Positions 56,019 through 64,000 of a stretch of DNA of 64,000 nt are shown here, piece by piece. This stretch comes from Massilia sp. CFBP 13721 (GTDB taxonomy: Bacteria > Pseudomonadota > Gammaproteobacteria > Burkholderiales > Burkholderiaceae_D), in the NCBI RefSeq assembly GCF_014842025.1, contig NZ_JACYUY010000003.1:62001-126000 (forward strand), written 5' to 3'. A program made the position numbers and the translations under genes. Under the pieces are notes generated by a model that was not told the DNA's origin, made no database searches, and worked only from the letters and a program-made list of their open reading frames with translations. How positions within the stretch are numbered: position 1 is the first letter of the stretch; each line of letters begins with the position of its first letter.

Positions 56019-57572
56019 ATGGAACAACAACGCGCACTGCTGCCCGACGACCCGATTCCCCTCCAACGCGACCAGCCTCCGGTCGCCTTTATCCCGACCC
56101 CGAGCGCCGCCTACCGCCAGCACCGCAAGGCGGCCCAGCTGCTCGACCAGCCCGGCGCCCCGCGCGCGGTGGAAAAGCCACCTGCATCAAGCGTGCCGCT
56201 GCCGTATGCCTTCGGTGCACGCGTGCTGATGTGGAAGCAGGACCCCTCGGTGCTCGACATGGGCACCCGCAAGGCCTTCCTGCCGGGCGTGGTGCTGGCC
56301 GGTCCGCGCGACGCCCGCATCGCCTCGGGCGACCCCGGCATCAGCCCGGTCGAGCCGAATGCCTTCGGCGACTTCGTCACCATGCCCGACACGCCGCAAT
56401 TCGACGCCGTCCATACCTTTGCCGTGGTGCGCCAGACGCTGACCATGTACCAGCGTTCGCTGTCGTCGGCTGGCGCCGAGATGCCGCTGCCCTGGCAATG
56501 GAACAGCAGCATCGACACGGCGCCGCTGCAGATCTTCCCCTACGGCTTGCCGAACGTGATGAACGCCTTTTACAGCCGCACCCAGAACTGCCTGAAATTC
56601 GGCGACTTCGTGCCTTCCGGGCAAAAGGACCGGGTATTCACCTGCCGCTCCTTCGACATCGTCGCCCACGAAACCGGGCACGCCGTGCTCGATGGCTTGA
56701 AACCACACTGGCTGCTGGCCGACGCGCCGCCGCAGACGGGCGGCCTGCACGAAGCCTTTGGCGACCTGACCGCGATCTTCCTGGCGCTGTCGCAGCTCGA
56801 CCAGTGCGAGGCGGTGGTGGCCCAGACCAAGGCGCGCCTGCACGACAAGACCTTCCTGGCCGACATCGCCGAACAGTTCGGCCTGGCGCTGGGCGGCACT
56901 ACGGGTTTGAGGAATGCCGACAACGACCTGACCCTGTCGCAGGCCGGCACCCAGGTGCATGCGATTTCCCAGGTGTTTACGGGCGGCGTCTACGACATCC
57001 TGGCCGACATTTTTGACCTCGAACGCAATCCCGCCTTCGAGGACGATGCCGCCGTGCTGCACCGAGTCGCCGCCTGGCTGCGCGGGCTGGTGCTGCGTGC
57101 GCTGGTGGCCGCGCCCGAGATCGCCGCCACCTATGCCGACGTCGTCAACGAAATGCTGCGCCTGGCCGTGGAGGACGGCAAGCCGGCGCCCTACATCGAG
57201 GCGATCCGGCACCAGTTCACGATCCGCGAAGTCGTGGGCGCGGAGGTGGCCGAGACCACGCCCGTTCCCGCTCCCGCCCCAGTCGCGACGGCGAGTGCCA
57301 CCGCACCCTGCACCTTCAAGCGCCTCAGTGCCGTCGTCTGCGACGCGCCCGGCGCCCAGCAGGACCGGCGCGCTTGCTGCGGCACCATGAACCTGGCCGA
57401 GTACTACAACATCGAACGCGTGCTCGACGCCGAAGCGCAGGCGCTGGCGCGCTGGTGCGCCGAGCGCGGGCGCAACGGCCCGGCCGGCGAGGAACTGCCG
57501 GTCGAGGCGCCGCCGTCCGGCGACCAGACCGGGGCGGCGGCGGCGATCGAGGCCGTGGCGGCAGCGTCGTGA
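56019..57572 (+). CDS. M4-like (protealysin-type) zinc metallopeptidase
   Basis: 517 residues. The gluzincin motif HETGH (residues 217-221) and the third ligand E245 in GGLHEAFGD are present. H314 in QVHAIS sits where thermolysin has its transition-state His (GVHINS). The usual NEA of the M4 third-ligand motif is HEA here. There is no signal peptide, as in protealysin-like M4 enzymes, so export, if any, is by another route. About 150 extra residues follow the catalytic domain, including CTFKRLSAVVCDAPGAQQDRRACC-type Cys-rich sequence. The ATG at 56019 follows AGGG; an in-frame ATG 42 bases upstream is possible. It overlaps the inhibitor gene by 4 bases. Confidence 0.85.
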   Translation: MEQQRALLPDDPIPLQRDQPPVAFIPTPSAAYRQHRKAAQLLDQPGAPRAVEKPPASSVPLPYAFGARVLMWKQDPSVLDMGTRKAFLPGVVLAGPRDARIASGDPGISPVEPNAFGDFVTMPDTPQFDAVHTFAVVRQTLTMYQRSLSSAGAEMPLPWQWNSSIDTAPLQIFPYGLPNVMNAFYSRTQNCLKFGDFVPSGQKDRVFTCRSFDIVAHETGHAVLDGLKPHWLLADAPPQTGGLHEAFGDLTAIFLALSQLDQCEAVVAQTKARLHDKTFLADIAEQFGLALGGTTGLRNADNDLTLSQAGTQVHAISQVFTGGVYDILADIFDLERNPAFEDDAAVLHRVAAWLRGLVLRALVAAPEIAATYADVVNEMLRLAVEDGKPAPYIEAIRHQFTIREVVGAEVAETTPVPAPAPVATASATAPCTFKRLSAVVCDAPGAQQDRRACCGTMNLAEYYNIERVLDAEAQALARWCAERGRNGPAGEELPVEAPPSGDQTGAAAAIEAVAAAS

Positions 57573-57850
57573 AGATCCGCGCGAAAATGGCCGGCGGTTT
57601 CGCCGGCATCGAACGCTGCGTCGAACTCGACACGGCCTGCCGCCCCGACGGGCCGGCCCTCGAGGCGCTGGTGCGGCAAGCCGATTTCTCCGGCCCCGGC
57701 CCGAAGCACGCCGTCGGCGCCGATTTGCCGCGCTGGGAAATCACGGTCGAGGATGGCGAACGCTGTCAGTCGGTGCTGGTGATCGAGGACGGTTCTTTCG
57801 ACGAGACCGGTTGGCCGGCGTTGTTGGCGCATTTGCGGGCGTTGGGTTAG
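57569..57850 (+). CDS. Emfourin-like protealysin inhibitor
   Basis: 93 residues from a GTG start that overlaps the metallopeptidase stop (GTGA). The start KIRAKMAGGFAGIERCVELDT, the middle ...ADFSG and ...WEITVEDGERCQSVLVIEDG and the end WPALLAHLRALG fit emfourin, the small cytoplasmic inhibitor co-encoded with M4 protealysins. The overlap suggests translational coupling so inhibitor and protease are made together, protecting the cell. The assignment rests on motif pattern and context; the family resemblance is clear but not computed. Confidence 0.8.
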   Translation: MKIRAKMAGGFAGIERCVELDTACRPDGPALEALVRQADFSGPGPKHAVGADLPRWEITVEDGERCQSVLVIEDGSFDETGWPALLAHLRALG

Positions 57851-57924
57851 ACAGGCGGGCGCGGTTCCGGTTGCGTGCGCGGCCCGCGCCCCATTTGCTT
57901 ATATATTTTGTGTCTAAGCCTAAT

Positions 57925-57953
57925 TTGTCGGAAAAGGCGAATTGCCCTAAAAT
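57925..57953 (+). promoter_or_regulatory. Promoter of fdxA
   Basis: TTGTCG (57925-57930), a 17-base spacer and TAAAAT (57948-57953) lie about 70 bases before the ferredoxin start, in an AT-rich stretch. Confidence 0.6.
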
Positions 57954-58025
57954 ACAGTGCTTTGCCATGTTGGCGGCCCCACCCTGCGCTGACGGCCGCG
58001 GCACCCCACCATAGATAGGACTGTT

Positions 58026-58349
58026 ATGACCCACGTTGTCACCGAATCGTGCATCAGCTGTCGTTATACCGACTGCGTCGATGTATGCCCGGTCGATTGT
58101 TTCCGGGAAGGCCCGAATTTCCTCGCGATTGACCCTGACGAGTGCATCGACTGCGCAGTGTGCGTGGCCGAATGCCCGGTGAACGCGATCTATGCAGAGG
58201 AAGACGTGCCGGGCGATCAGCAGCAATTCATTAAGATCAACGCCGATTTGTCGCGCAACTGGCCGTCGATCACCAAGACCAAGCCGGCCCTGCCCGAGGC
58301 GGAAGAGTGGAAAGACGTCAAGAACAAGCTGGAACAGCTGGTCCGCTAA
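58026..58349 (+). CDS. fdxA: 7Fe ferredoxin FdxA
   Basis: 107 residues. Nine Cys are placed as in Azotobacter-type 7Fe ferredoxins. C9, C17 and C50 fit the [3Fe-4S] cluster, and C21, C40, C43 and C46 the [4Fe-4S] cluster (CVDVCPVDCF; CIDCAVCVAECPV). The C-terminal extension (from about 60, DQQQFIKINADLSRNWPSIT) is typical. It is a soluble low-potential electron carrier. AGGA precedes the ATG. A ferredoxin-NADP reductase gene follows on the same strand 142 bases later, a likely redox partner. Confidence 0.95.
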   Translation: MTHVVTESCISCRYTDCVDVCPVDCFREGPNFLAIDPDECIDCAVCVAECPVNAIYAEEDVPGDQQQFIKINADLSRNWPSITKTKPALPEAEEWKDVKNKLEQLVR

Positions 58350-58491
58350 GCCGTTCTCCCATCGCTTGCTGGCGCCGGATTTAGCGGCCGTCAGCAAGCG
58401 CGCGTCATCCATGGCACACTAGCGGCCATCGCAAGCGGGCATGCAGCAACAGCCGGCGCGCTCCATTCAAAAATCAACAGGATCATTGCGC

Positions 58492-59589
58492 ATGACTATC
58501 AATGCCACCCACGATGCGGGCAGCATCGCCCCTAACAGTTCGTTCGCCGGCGCCATCGACGCCGATGCCGTCATCATCGGCGCAGGTCCCGTCGGCCTGT
58601 TCCAGGTCTTCGAACTCGGCCTGCTCGAGATCAAGGCCCACGTCATCGATTCGCTCGCTGCCGTCGGCGGCCAGTGCGTCGAGCTGTACCCGGACAAGCC
58701 GATCTACGACATTCCTGCCGTGCCCGTGTGCACCGGCCAGGAACTGACCGACAACCTGCTCAAGCAGATCGAGCCGTTCGAGCCGACCTTCCACCTGGGC
58801 CAGGAAGTGACCACCGTGCAGCGCCGCGAAGACGGCCGCTTCAATGTCGAAACCTCGGCCGGTACCCGCTTCATCACCAAGACCATATTCATCGCCGCCG
58901 GCGTCGGTTCGTTCCAGGCGCGCACGATCAAGGTCGACGGCATCGAGAAGTTCGAAGGCAGCCAGCTGCACTACCGCGTCAAGGACCCTTCGCTGTTCGA
59001 AGGCAAGAACCTGGTCATCTGCGGCGGCGGCGACTCCGCGCTGGACTGGGCGCTGAACTTCGTCGGCAAGGCCGAATCGGTCGTGCTGCTGCACCGCCGC
59101 GAAGACTTCCGCGCGGCCCCGGCCTCGGTGGCCAAGATGAAGGCGCTGTGCGACGAATACGAGATGCAGCTGATCACCGGCCAGGTCACCGGCTTCGACG
59201 AAACCGACGGTAAATTGACCGAAGTGAAAGTCACCGGCGCCGACGGCGTCACCCGCCGCGTCCCGCTCGACATGCTGATGGTCTTCTTCGGCCTGTCGCC
59301 GAAGCTGGGTCCGATCGCCGAGTGGGGTCTCGACATCGAGCGGCGCCAGCTGAAAGTGGTCGACACCGAAAAGTTCGAAACCAACGTGCCGGGCATCTTC
59401 GCCGTGGGCGACATCAACACCTACCCGGGCAAGAAGAAGCTGATCCTGTCGGGCTTCCACGAAGCGGCCCTGGCTGCCTTCGGCGCGGCGCCCTACATCT
59501 TCCCCGACAAGAAGATCCACATGCAGTACACGACGACCTCGCCGAAGCTGCACAAGATTCTCGGCGTCGAGACCCCGGTTTTCGACTGA
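58492..59589 (+). CDS. Ferredoxin/flavodoxin-NADP reductase, thioredoxin-reductase-like
   Basis: 365 residues. Two Rossmann sites are visible: FAD-binding [19 protein letters not shown] (near 25-43) and NADP-binding [15 protein letters not shown] (near 175). [27 protein letters not shown] is the C-terminal FAD motif. The redox Cys-x-x-Cys of thioredoxin reductase is absent, which fits the TrxR-like ferredoxin-NADP reductase (YumC type) rather than a thioredoxin reductase. The ATG at 58492 follows AGGA by 10 bases. It would pass electrons between NADPH and the adjacent FdxA or a flavodoxin. A strong terminator follows. Confidence 0.9.
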   Translation: MTINATHDAGSIAPNSSFAGAIDADAVIIGAGPVGLFQVFELGLLEIKAHVIDSLAAVGGQCVELYPDKPIYDIPAVPVCTGQELTDNLLKQIEPFEPTFHLGQEVTTVQRREDGRFNVETSAGTRFITKTIFIAAGVGSFQARTIKVDGIEKFEGSQLHYRVKDPSLFEGKNLVICGGGDSALDWALNFVGKAESVVLLHRREDFRAAPASVAKMKALCDEYEMQLITGQVTGFDETDGKLTEVKVTGADGVTRRVPLDMLMVFFGLSPKLGPIAEWGLDIERRQLKVVDTEKFETNVPGIFAVGDINTYPGKKKLILSGFHEAALAAFGAAPYIFPDKKIHMQYTTTSPKLHKILGVETPVFD

Positions 59590-59632
59590 TGACGCATCGA
59601 TAAGCACGGTCGTTCTGTTACACGGAAACCAC

Positions 59633-59665
59633 AATGCCCCGGCTAGCCGGGGCATTTTCTTTTAT
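59633..59665 (+). terminator. Intrinsic terminator of the reductase gene
   Basis: The stem AATGCCCCGG / CCGGGGCATT with a CTAG loop is followed by TTTTCTTTT, 44 bases after the stop. Confidence 0.85.
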
Positions 59666-59891
59666 GTGTGCCGCATCACCGACGGCCTATCGAAATCGGG
59701 TGTATAACCGGGTAAAGCGTGGGGCGAATATGCTTGTGACGAAATCGGATATTTCCACCAGTCAAGCAAGTTATCCTATAATTGATTGATGAATTTTCGC
59801 GCATCGGCATGGACGCCCACACGGCAACCATGACAGGCGCACGGGTCCGGACTATACGCCCGGGCAACACGCACCACACGAAGGAATTACT
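59666..59891. other. Upstream region of phaZ
   Basis: No gene seen. A perfect TATAAT (59777-59782) about 110 bases before phaZ is a likely -10; the -35 position (TTCCAC, 18 bases upstream) is weak, suggesting activator dependence. Confidence 0.5.
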
Positions 59892-61127
59892 ATGCTTTAT
59901 CAACTGCATGAGATGCAACGCTCCTTCCTGACCCCGCTGATGCAATGGGCGGATGCGTCCTCGAAGCTGTTCTCCAATCCGGTGTCCCCGTTCGCCCACA
60001 CCCCGTTCTCGCAGCGTATCGCCGCGGGCTACGAGCTGATGTACCGGCTCGGCAAGGATTACGAAAAGCCGGCCTTTGGCATCGACACGGTCACGATCAA
60101 GGGCGAGGCGGTCGCCATCCGCGAACACGCGTTCGTCACGAAACCGTTCTGCAAGCTGGTGCATTTCAAGAAAGACCTGTCCGACGCCGCCTTCGCCGCA
60201 CTGGCGCAGCCGACCGTCCTGCTGGTCGCCCCGCTGTCGGGCCATCATTCGACGCTGCTGCGCGATACCGTGCGCGCCCTGCTGCCCGACCATGACGTCT
60301 TCATCACCGACTGGATCGACGCGCGCATGGTGCCGCTGTCCGACGGCCCGTTCCACCTGGACGATTACATCTATTACGTGCAGGATTTTATTCGCGCCCT
60401 CGGCCCGGACGTGCACGTCATTTCCGTCTGCCAGCCGACTGTGCCGGTGCTGGCCGCGATCTCGCTGATGGCCAGCGACAACGATCCGAAGCTGCCGAAA
60501 ACGATGACGATGATGGGCGGCCCGATCGACCCGCGCAAGTCGCCGACCGCCGTCAACGACCTGGCCACCGAAAAGCCGTTCTCCTGGTTCGAGAACACCG
60601 TGATCTACGCGGTGCCGGGCAATTATCCGGGCTACGGACGCAAGGTGTATCCGGGCTTCCTGCAGCATGCTGGCTTCATCGCCATGAACCCGGGCCGCCA
60701 CGCTCAGTCGCACCGCGAGTTCTACCAGCACCTGATGCGCGGCGACGACGAATCGGCGGAAAGCCATCGCCAGTTCTACGACGAATACAATGCCGTGCTC
60801 GACATGCCGGCCGAGTACTACCTCGACACCATCAAGACCGTGTTCCAGGAATTCCGCCTGCCCAAGGGCACCTGGGAAGTCGGCGGCAAGCTGGTGCGTC
60901 CGCAGGACATCAAGACGGTCGCCCTGCTCACCATCGAAGGCGAACTCGACGACATCTCCGGCGCCGGCCAGACCCAGGCTGCGCACGAGCTGTGCAGCAA
61001 TATCCCGGACAACATGAAGCGCGACTACGTGGCGCCGAAGGCCGGCCACTACGGCATCTTTTCGGGCCGCCGCTGGCGCGAGACGATCTGTCCGAAGCTG
61101 GGCGAATTCATCCGCGAATTCAACTGA
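59892..61127 (+). CDS. phaZ: Intracellular polyhydroxybutyrate depolymerase
   Basis: 411 residues, starting MLYQLHEMQRSFLTPLMQWA after AAGGA. The family replaces the lipase-box Ser by Cys, and C180 in HVISVCQPTVPVLAA is that nucleophile. Further conserved blocks are LLVAPLSGHHSTLLRDTV, VFITDWIDARMVPLSDGPFHLDDYI-like sequence, MTMMGGPIDPRKSPTAVN and GAGQTQAAHEL with the downstream GHYGIFSGRRWRE (His). There is no signal peptide. It degrades stored PHB granules to hydroxybutyrate oligomers during carbon starvation. A terminator follows. Confidence 0.95.
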   Translation: MLYQLHEMQRSFLTPLMQWADASSKLFSNPVSPFAHTPFSQRIAAGYELMYRLGKDYEKPAFGIDTVTIKGEAVAIREHAFVTKPFCKLVHFKKDLSDAAFAALAQPTVLLVAPLSGHHSTLLRDTVRALLPDHDVFITDWIDARMVPLSDGPFHLDDYIYYVQDFIRALGPDVHVISVCQPTVPVLAAISLMASDNDPKLPKTMTMMGGPIDPRKSPTAVNDLATEKPFSWFENTVIYAVPGNYPGYGRKVYPGFLQHAGFIAMNPGRHAQSHREFYQHLMRGDDESAESHRQFYDEYNAVLDMPAEYYLDTIKTVFQEFRLPKGTWEVGGKLVRPQDIKTVALLTIEGELDDISGAGQTQAAHELCSNIPDNMKRDYVAPKAGHYGIFSGRRWRETICPKLGEFIREFN

Positions 61128-61147
61128 CCTGTCGGTCCAAGATTCAA

Positions 61148-61178
61148 AAAATGCCGCAGCGAAGCGGCATTTTTTTTG
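61148..61178 (+). terminator. Intrinsic terminator of phaZ
   Basis: The stem AAAATGCCGC / GCGGCATTTT with a 6-base loop runs into eight T, 20 bases after the stop. Confidence 0.88.
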
Positions 61179-61496
61179 CATGCGTTAGCATAAAGTCCTG
61201 ACGCCAAGCAAGACGTTGTCTTTACACAACGATTAGTGTCCCGGCACCACCTCAAAATTACATATTTTTGCGTCCACGGAAATCGTATAGCGCCCGTACC
61301 TACGCTCGCTATTGAAAATGGTGCCGCACCGGGTCGGGTGTTCTGAAAACAAAACTATCCAAAAAGCACAAATTTCCCTTCGTCATTTTTAAAAACCTGT
61401 ACATACTTTTCTTCGGCGCCTTGCATAGACGACCGGGTCGAGACCACCCGGAGCGCCGGAAGCTCTTCAACACAATATTGATAACGAAGGTAGAGA
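61179..61496. other. Upstream region of the last receptor gene
   Basis: About 320 bases, moderately AT-rich, without a gene. An inverted repeat CGTTGT / ACAACG (6-base arms, 61214-61231) is the only structured element. No TTGACA-type promoter like those of the other receptors is seen. Confidence 0.45.
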
Positions 61497-64000
61497 ATGA
61501 TGTTCAGAGAAAAGATGGGTGTACGTTCGGTCCGCCTCGCGCTGGGACTGCTGTCGGGCCTGGTTGCGGCGCAAGCCTTTGCGCAGGAACAGCCGATGCA
61601 GCGCGTCGAAGTCACCGGTTCGGCGATCAAGCGCATCAACGTGGAAGGCGCGCTGCCGATCCAGACCCTGTCGCAGGAAACCATCGCCAAGACCGGCGCG
61701 ACCAACGTGGCCGAGCTGATCCAGACCCTGCCGGCAATGCAAGGCTTTACCATTTCGGCCATCGCCGCCGGCTCGAACTCGGGCGGCCGCGTCAGCGCCT
61801 CGATCCACGACATCGGCGAGAGCTACACTCTGGTGCTGCTGAACGGCCGCCGCCTGGCGCCGCAAGGTTCGGGCAGCTCGGTCAACCTGCAAGCGATCCC
61901 GCTGAGCGCGGTCGAACGCGTCGAGATCCTGACCGACGGCGCCTCGGCCCTGTACGGTTCGGATGCCATCGCCGGCGTCATCAACTTCGTCCTCAAGCGT
62001 AACCAGCAGGGCGCCGAGATCGAGGCCAACTACAGCACCCCGACCAGCAACCGCGCGGGCGATTCGAAATACGTGGCCGCCACCTACGGTTTCGGCGACC
62101 TCGATACCCAGGGCTTCAACGTCCTGCTGAGCTATCGCCACGACGACCAGAGCCAGGTGCGCGCGACCGACCGCGACTTCGCCAAGACCGCCTACCTGCC
62201 GTTCGAATATGGCGGCAAGAACTACATCTACGACCGCACCAGCGCCGCCACCATCCCGGCCAACGTGACCGTCACGTTCAATAACCCAGCCGTGGCCGCC
62301 GCCGCCTTCTCGCCTTACCTGCGCCAGAACGGCAATTGCCCGGAACTGAACTTCCCGAGCCTGACGAATACCGCCGCGATCCAGAACTGCTCGTTCGACT
62401 TCGTCACCCAGGTCGAGATCGTTCCTGAAAACAAGCGCGACAGCCTGTTCCTGAAGGGCACGCTGAAACTCAGCGATACCGTCAGCGTGTTCTCGGACAT
62501 CGCCTACTCGCGCTTCGACCTGACCGCGCGCATCGCCTCGAACACCGCGCCGTTCACGATCTTGCCGACCTCGGCCGAGTTCGCCCAGTACGTCAATCCG
62601 TACCTGACGCCTGCCCAGCGCGCCGCCGGTATCCGCAGCGTGGCCGGCAACTACCGCACCTACGACTGGGGCACCCGCGACAGCCAGACCATCACCGAGT
62701 CGAAGCACGCCGTCGTCGGCGCCGACATCGAAGTGGCGAACTGGAATGTGAACACCGCCCTGACCTGGTCGCAGAACGCCATCGACGAGCGCTATGTCGG
62801 CGGCTACGCGAAGAACACCGAGTTCCGCGCCATGCTGGCCAACCGCTCGTTCGACCCGTTCGCACCGATCGGCGCCCAGAGCGCAGCCACCCAGCAACTG
62901 ATCGAGAATTCGATCTTCCACGGCTCGATCCGCGAAGCCTCGACCACCCTGAAGGCGGCCGACCTGCGCGCCTCGCGCGAACTGTTCGCCATGGCAGGTG
63001 GCGCCGCCGCCGTCGCCGTCGGTGCCGACTACCGCGAGTACGCCTACGATCAGCAGGCGAATGCAACCGCGGCCGACATCTACAACTTCAATACCTCGCC
63101 CGCCTACGACATGAAGCGCGACAACGTCGGCGCCTTTACCGAGCTGCGTTTGCCGCTGGCAAAGCAGATCGAGCTGAATGCTGCCCTGCGCTACGACAAG
63201 ATCTCGGCGATCGACGACTCGATCCAGAAGCGCAAGTTCGGCAAGGACCAGTCGAAGTCGACTTACAAGATCTCGGCACGCTACCAGCCAACCCAGCAGC
63301 TGCTGTTCCGCGGTTCCTACGGTACCGGTTTCAAGGCGCCGAGCATGCTCGACATCGCCCAGCCACTGGTCAACGCAGGCTTCACGGCAGGCAACTTCGA
63401 ATGCCCGATCGCCGATGCCACCCTGTGCCGCCCTGGCCGCACGCAGTACAACGTGGTTTCGAGCGGCAACGAAAACCTGAAGCCGGAAACCTCGAAGCAG
63501 TTCACCATCGGCGCCCGCTACGAGCCGAACAACCGCCTGTCGCTGGGCCTGGACCTGTGGGACGTGAAGATGCGCGATGCGGTCTCGGCAGTCAGCGAGC
63601 AGCAGGCCTTCGCCAACCCGGTCCTGTTCCGCGACCTGTTCACGACCTATACCGAACCGTCTACCGGCAACACCTACTGGGCCTTCCGCAGCTCGTCGAC
63701 GAACATCGGCCGCACTCACAACCGCGGCATCGACTGGGACGTCACGGGTCGCTACCGCTTCGGCTTCGGCAACCTGACCGCGACCCTGAACGGTACGCAT
63801 ACGCTGAAATCGGACTACACCCGTCCGGGTACCAGCGATGACTGGACCAACAGCATGAACTACTTCGGCATCAACAATGCCGTGACGTTCAAGAACATCG
63901 CGCGCCTGATCACGACGCTCGATACCGGCAGCCTGTCGAACAGCATCATCGTGAACTACCGTAACGGCTATACCGACGCCGCCGCGGACGTGCGCGACGT
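61497..64000 (+). CDS. TonB-dependent receptor, N-terminal part (3' end outside window)
   Basis: The frame starts with ATGATG at 61497 after GAAGGTAGAGA and is open to the window edge (about 834 residues). The signal peptide MMFREKMGVRSVRLALGLLS...AFAQ is followed by RVEVTGSAIKRINVEGALPI, the plug motifs DIGESYTLVLLNGRRLA, ERVEILTDGASALYGSDAI and AGVINFVLKRNQ (about 105-165), and barrel strands including GSYGTGFKAPSMLDIAQP. The plug resembles that of the receptor at 6585 (VTGSSIKRI.SEASLPI). The missing end prevents a check of the final barrel strand. Ligand unknown. Confidence 0.93.
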   Translation, partial: MMFREKMGVRSVRLALGLLSGLVAAQAFAQEQPMQRVEVTGSAIKRINVEGALPIQTLSQETIAKTGATNVAELIQTLPAMQGFTISAIAAGSNSGGRVSASIHDIGESYTLVLLNGRRLAPQGSGSSVNLQAIPLSAVERVEILTDGASALYGSDAIAGVINFVLKRNQQGAEIEANYSTPTSNRAGDSKYVAATYGFGDLDTQGFNVLLSYRHDDQSQVRATDRDFAKTAYLPFEYGGKNYIYDRTSAATIPANVTVTFNNPAVAAAAFSPYLRQNGNCPELNFPSLTNTAAIQNCSFDFVTQVEIVPENKRDSLFLKGTLKLSDTVSVFSDIAYSRFDLTARIASNTAPFTILPTSAEFAQYVNPYLTPAQRAAGIRSVAGNYRTYDWGTRDSQTITESKHAVVGADIEVANWNVNTALTWSQNAIDERYVGGYAKNTEFRAMLANRSFDPFAPIGAQSAATQQLIENSIFHGSIREASTTLKAADLRASRELFAMAGGAAAVAVGADYREYAYDQQANATAADIYNFNTSPAYDMKRDNVGAFTELRLPLAKQIELNAALRYDKISAIDDSIQKRKFGKDQSKSTYKISARYQPTQQLLFRGSYGTGFKAPSMLDIAQPLVNAGFTAGNFECPIADATLCRPGRTQYNVVSSGNENLKPETSKQFTIGARYEPNNRLSLGLDLWDVKMRDAVSAVSEQQAFANPVLFRDLFTTYTEPSTGNTYWAFRSSSTNIGRTHNRGIDWDVTGRYRFGFGNLTATLNGTHTLKSDYTRPGTSDDWTNSMNYFGINNAVTFKNIARLITTLDTGSLSNSIIVNYRNGYTDAAADVRD

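Noticed and set aside
58492-59589. Thioredoxin reductase
   Set aside because: The fold is the same, but the redox Cys-x-x-Cys is absent and the family motifs match TrxR-like ferredoxin-NADP reductase, beside a ferredoxin gene.

Overview
The window is about 64 kb of GC-rich chromosome with no tRNA, rRNA, insertion sequence, prophage or CRISPR array that I can recognise. Gene order and content point to a betaproteobacterium of the Oxalobacteraceae, most likely Massilia/Telluria-like: glnA followed by a DUF4124 gene and ntrBC, a yhdP-nitrilase-tldD block divergent from glnE, polyhydroxyalkanoate genes, many TonB-dependent receptors, and Oar-type receptors. The genus is an inference from content, not from a marker gene.

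Layout. 1-9.3 kb: three TonB-dependent receptors on the + strand (the first cut by the window edge). Between the first two lies a minus-strand DAHP synthase gene (aroG), preceded by an apparent transcription attenuator with a Phe/Tyr/Trp-rich leader peptide. 9.5-19.2 kb: yhdP, a nitrilase-family amidase and tldD on the minus strand, divergent from glnE. 19.4-29.5 kb: a receptor, map (convergent with gap), the tkt-gap pair and another receptor. 29.7-37.3 kb: rsmE and two large Oar-like receptors, each with its own promoter and terminator. 37.8-46.1 kb: an FAD-dependent oxidoreductase with an EamA exporter, then corA, ntrC, ntrB, a DUF4124 gene and glnA on the minus strand. 46.4-53.2 kb: a rhodanese and an unknown gene, an S15/CocE hydrolase and a large class A penicillin-binding protein. 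53.5-61.1 kb: an EI24 membrane protein, an FKBP isomerase, an acyl-CoA-binding protein, a PHA-system protein, an M4-like metallopeptidase with its emfourin-like inhibitor, ferredoxin and a ferredoxin-NADP reductase, and an intracellular PHB depolymerase. 61.5 kb to the end: an eighth receptor, cut by the window.

Themes. (1) Nitrogen control: glnE, glnA and ntrBC lie close together, and glnA carries a sigma-54 promoter with two NtrC boxes upstream. (2) Outer-membrane uptake: eight TonB-dependent or Oar receptors in 64 kb, several sharing an N-terminal leader motif and four sharing a promoter layout. (3) Carbon storage: phaZ, a PHA-system protein and an acyl-CoA-binding protein. (4) A dispersed palindromic REP/REPIN-like repeat family (GTAGGGTGG...CCACGCG and its inverse) occupies six intergenic gaps, mostly at 3' ends of genes.

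The most interesting signal is the aroG attenuator at 3.10-3.29 kb. Promoter, a 22-codon leader with seven aromatic codons out of eight, an alternative pairing that overlaps the leader stop, an intrinsic terminator, and then the aroG ribosome binding site all lie in the right order.
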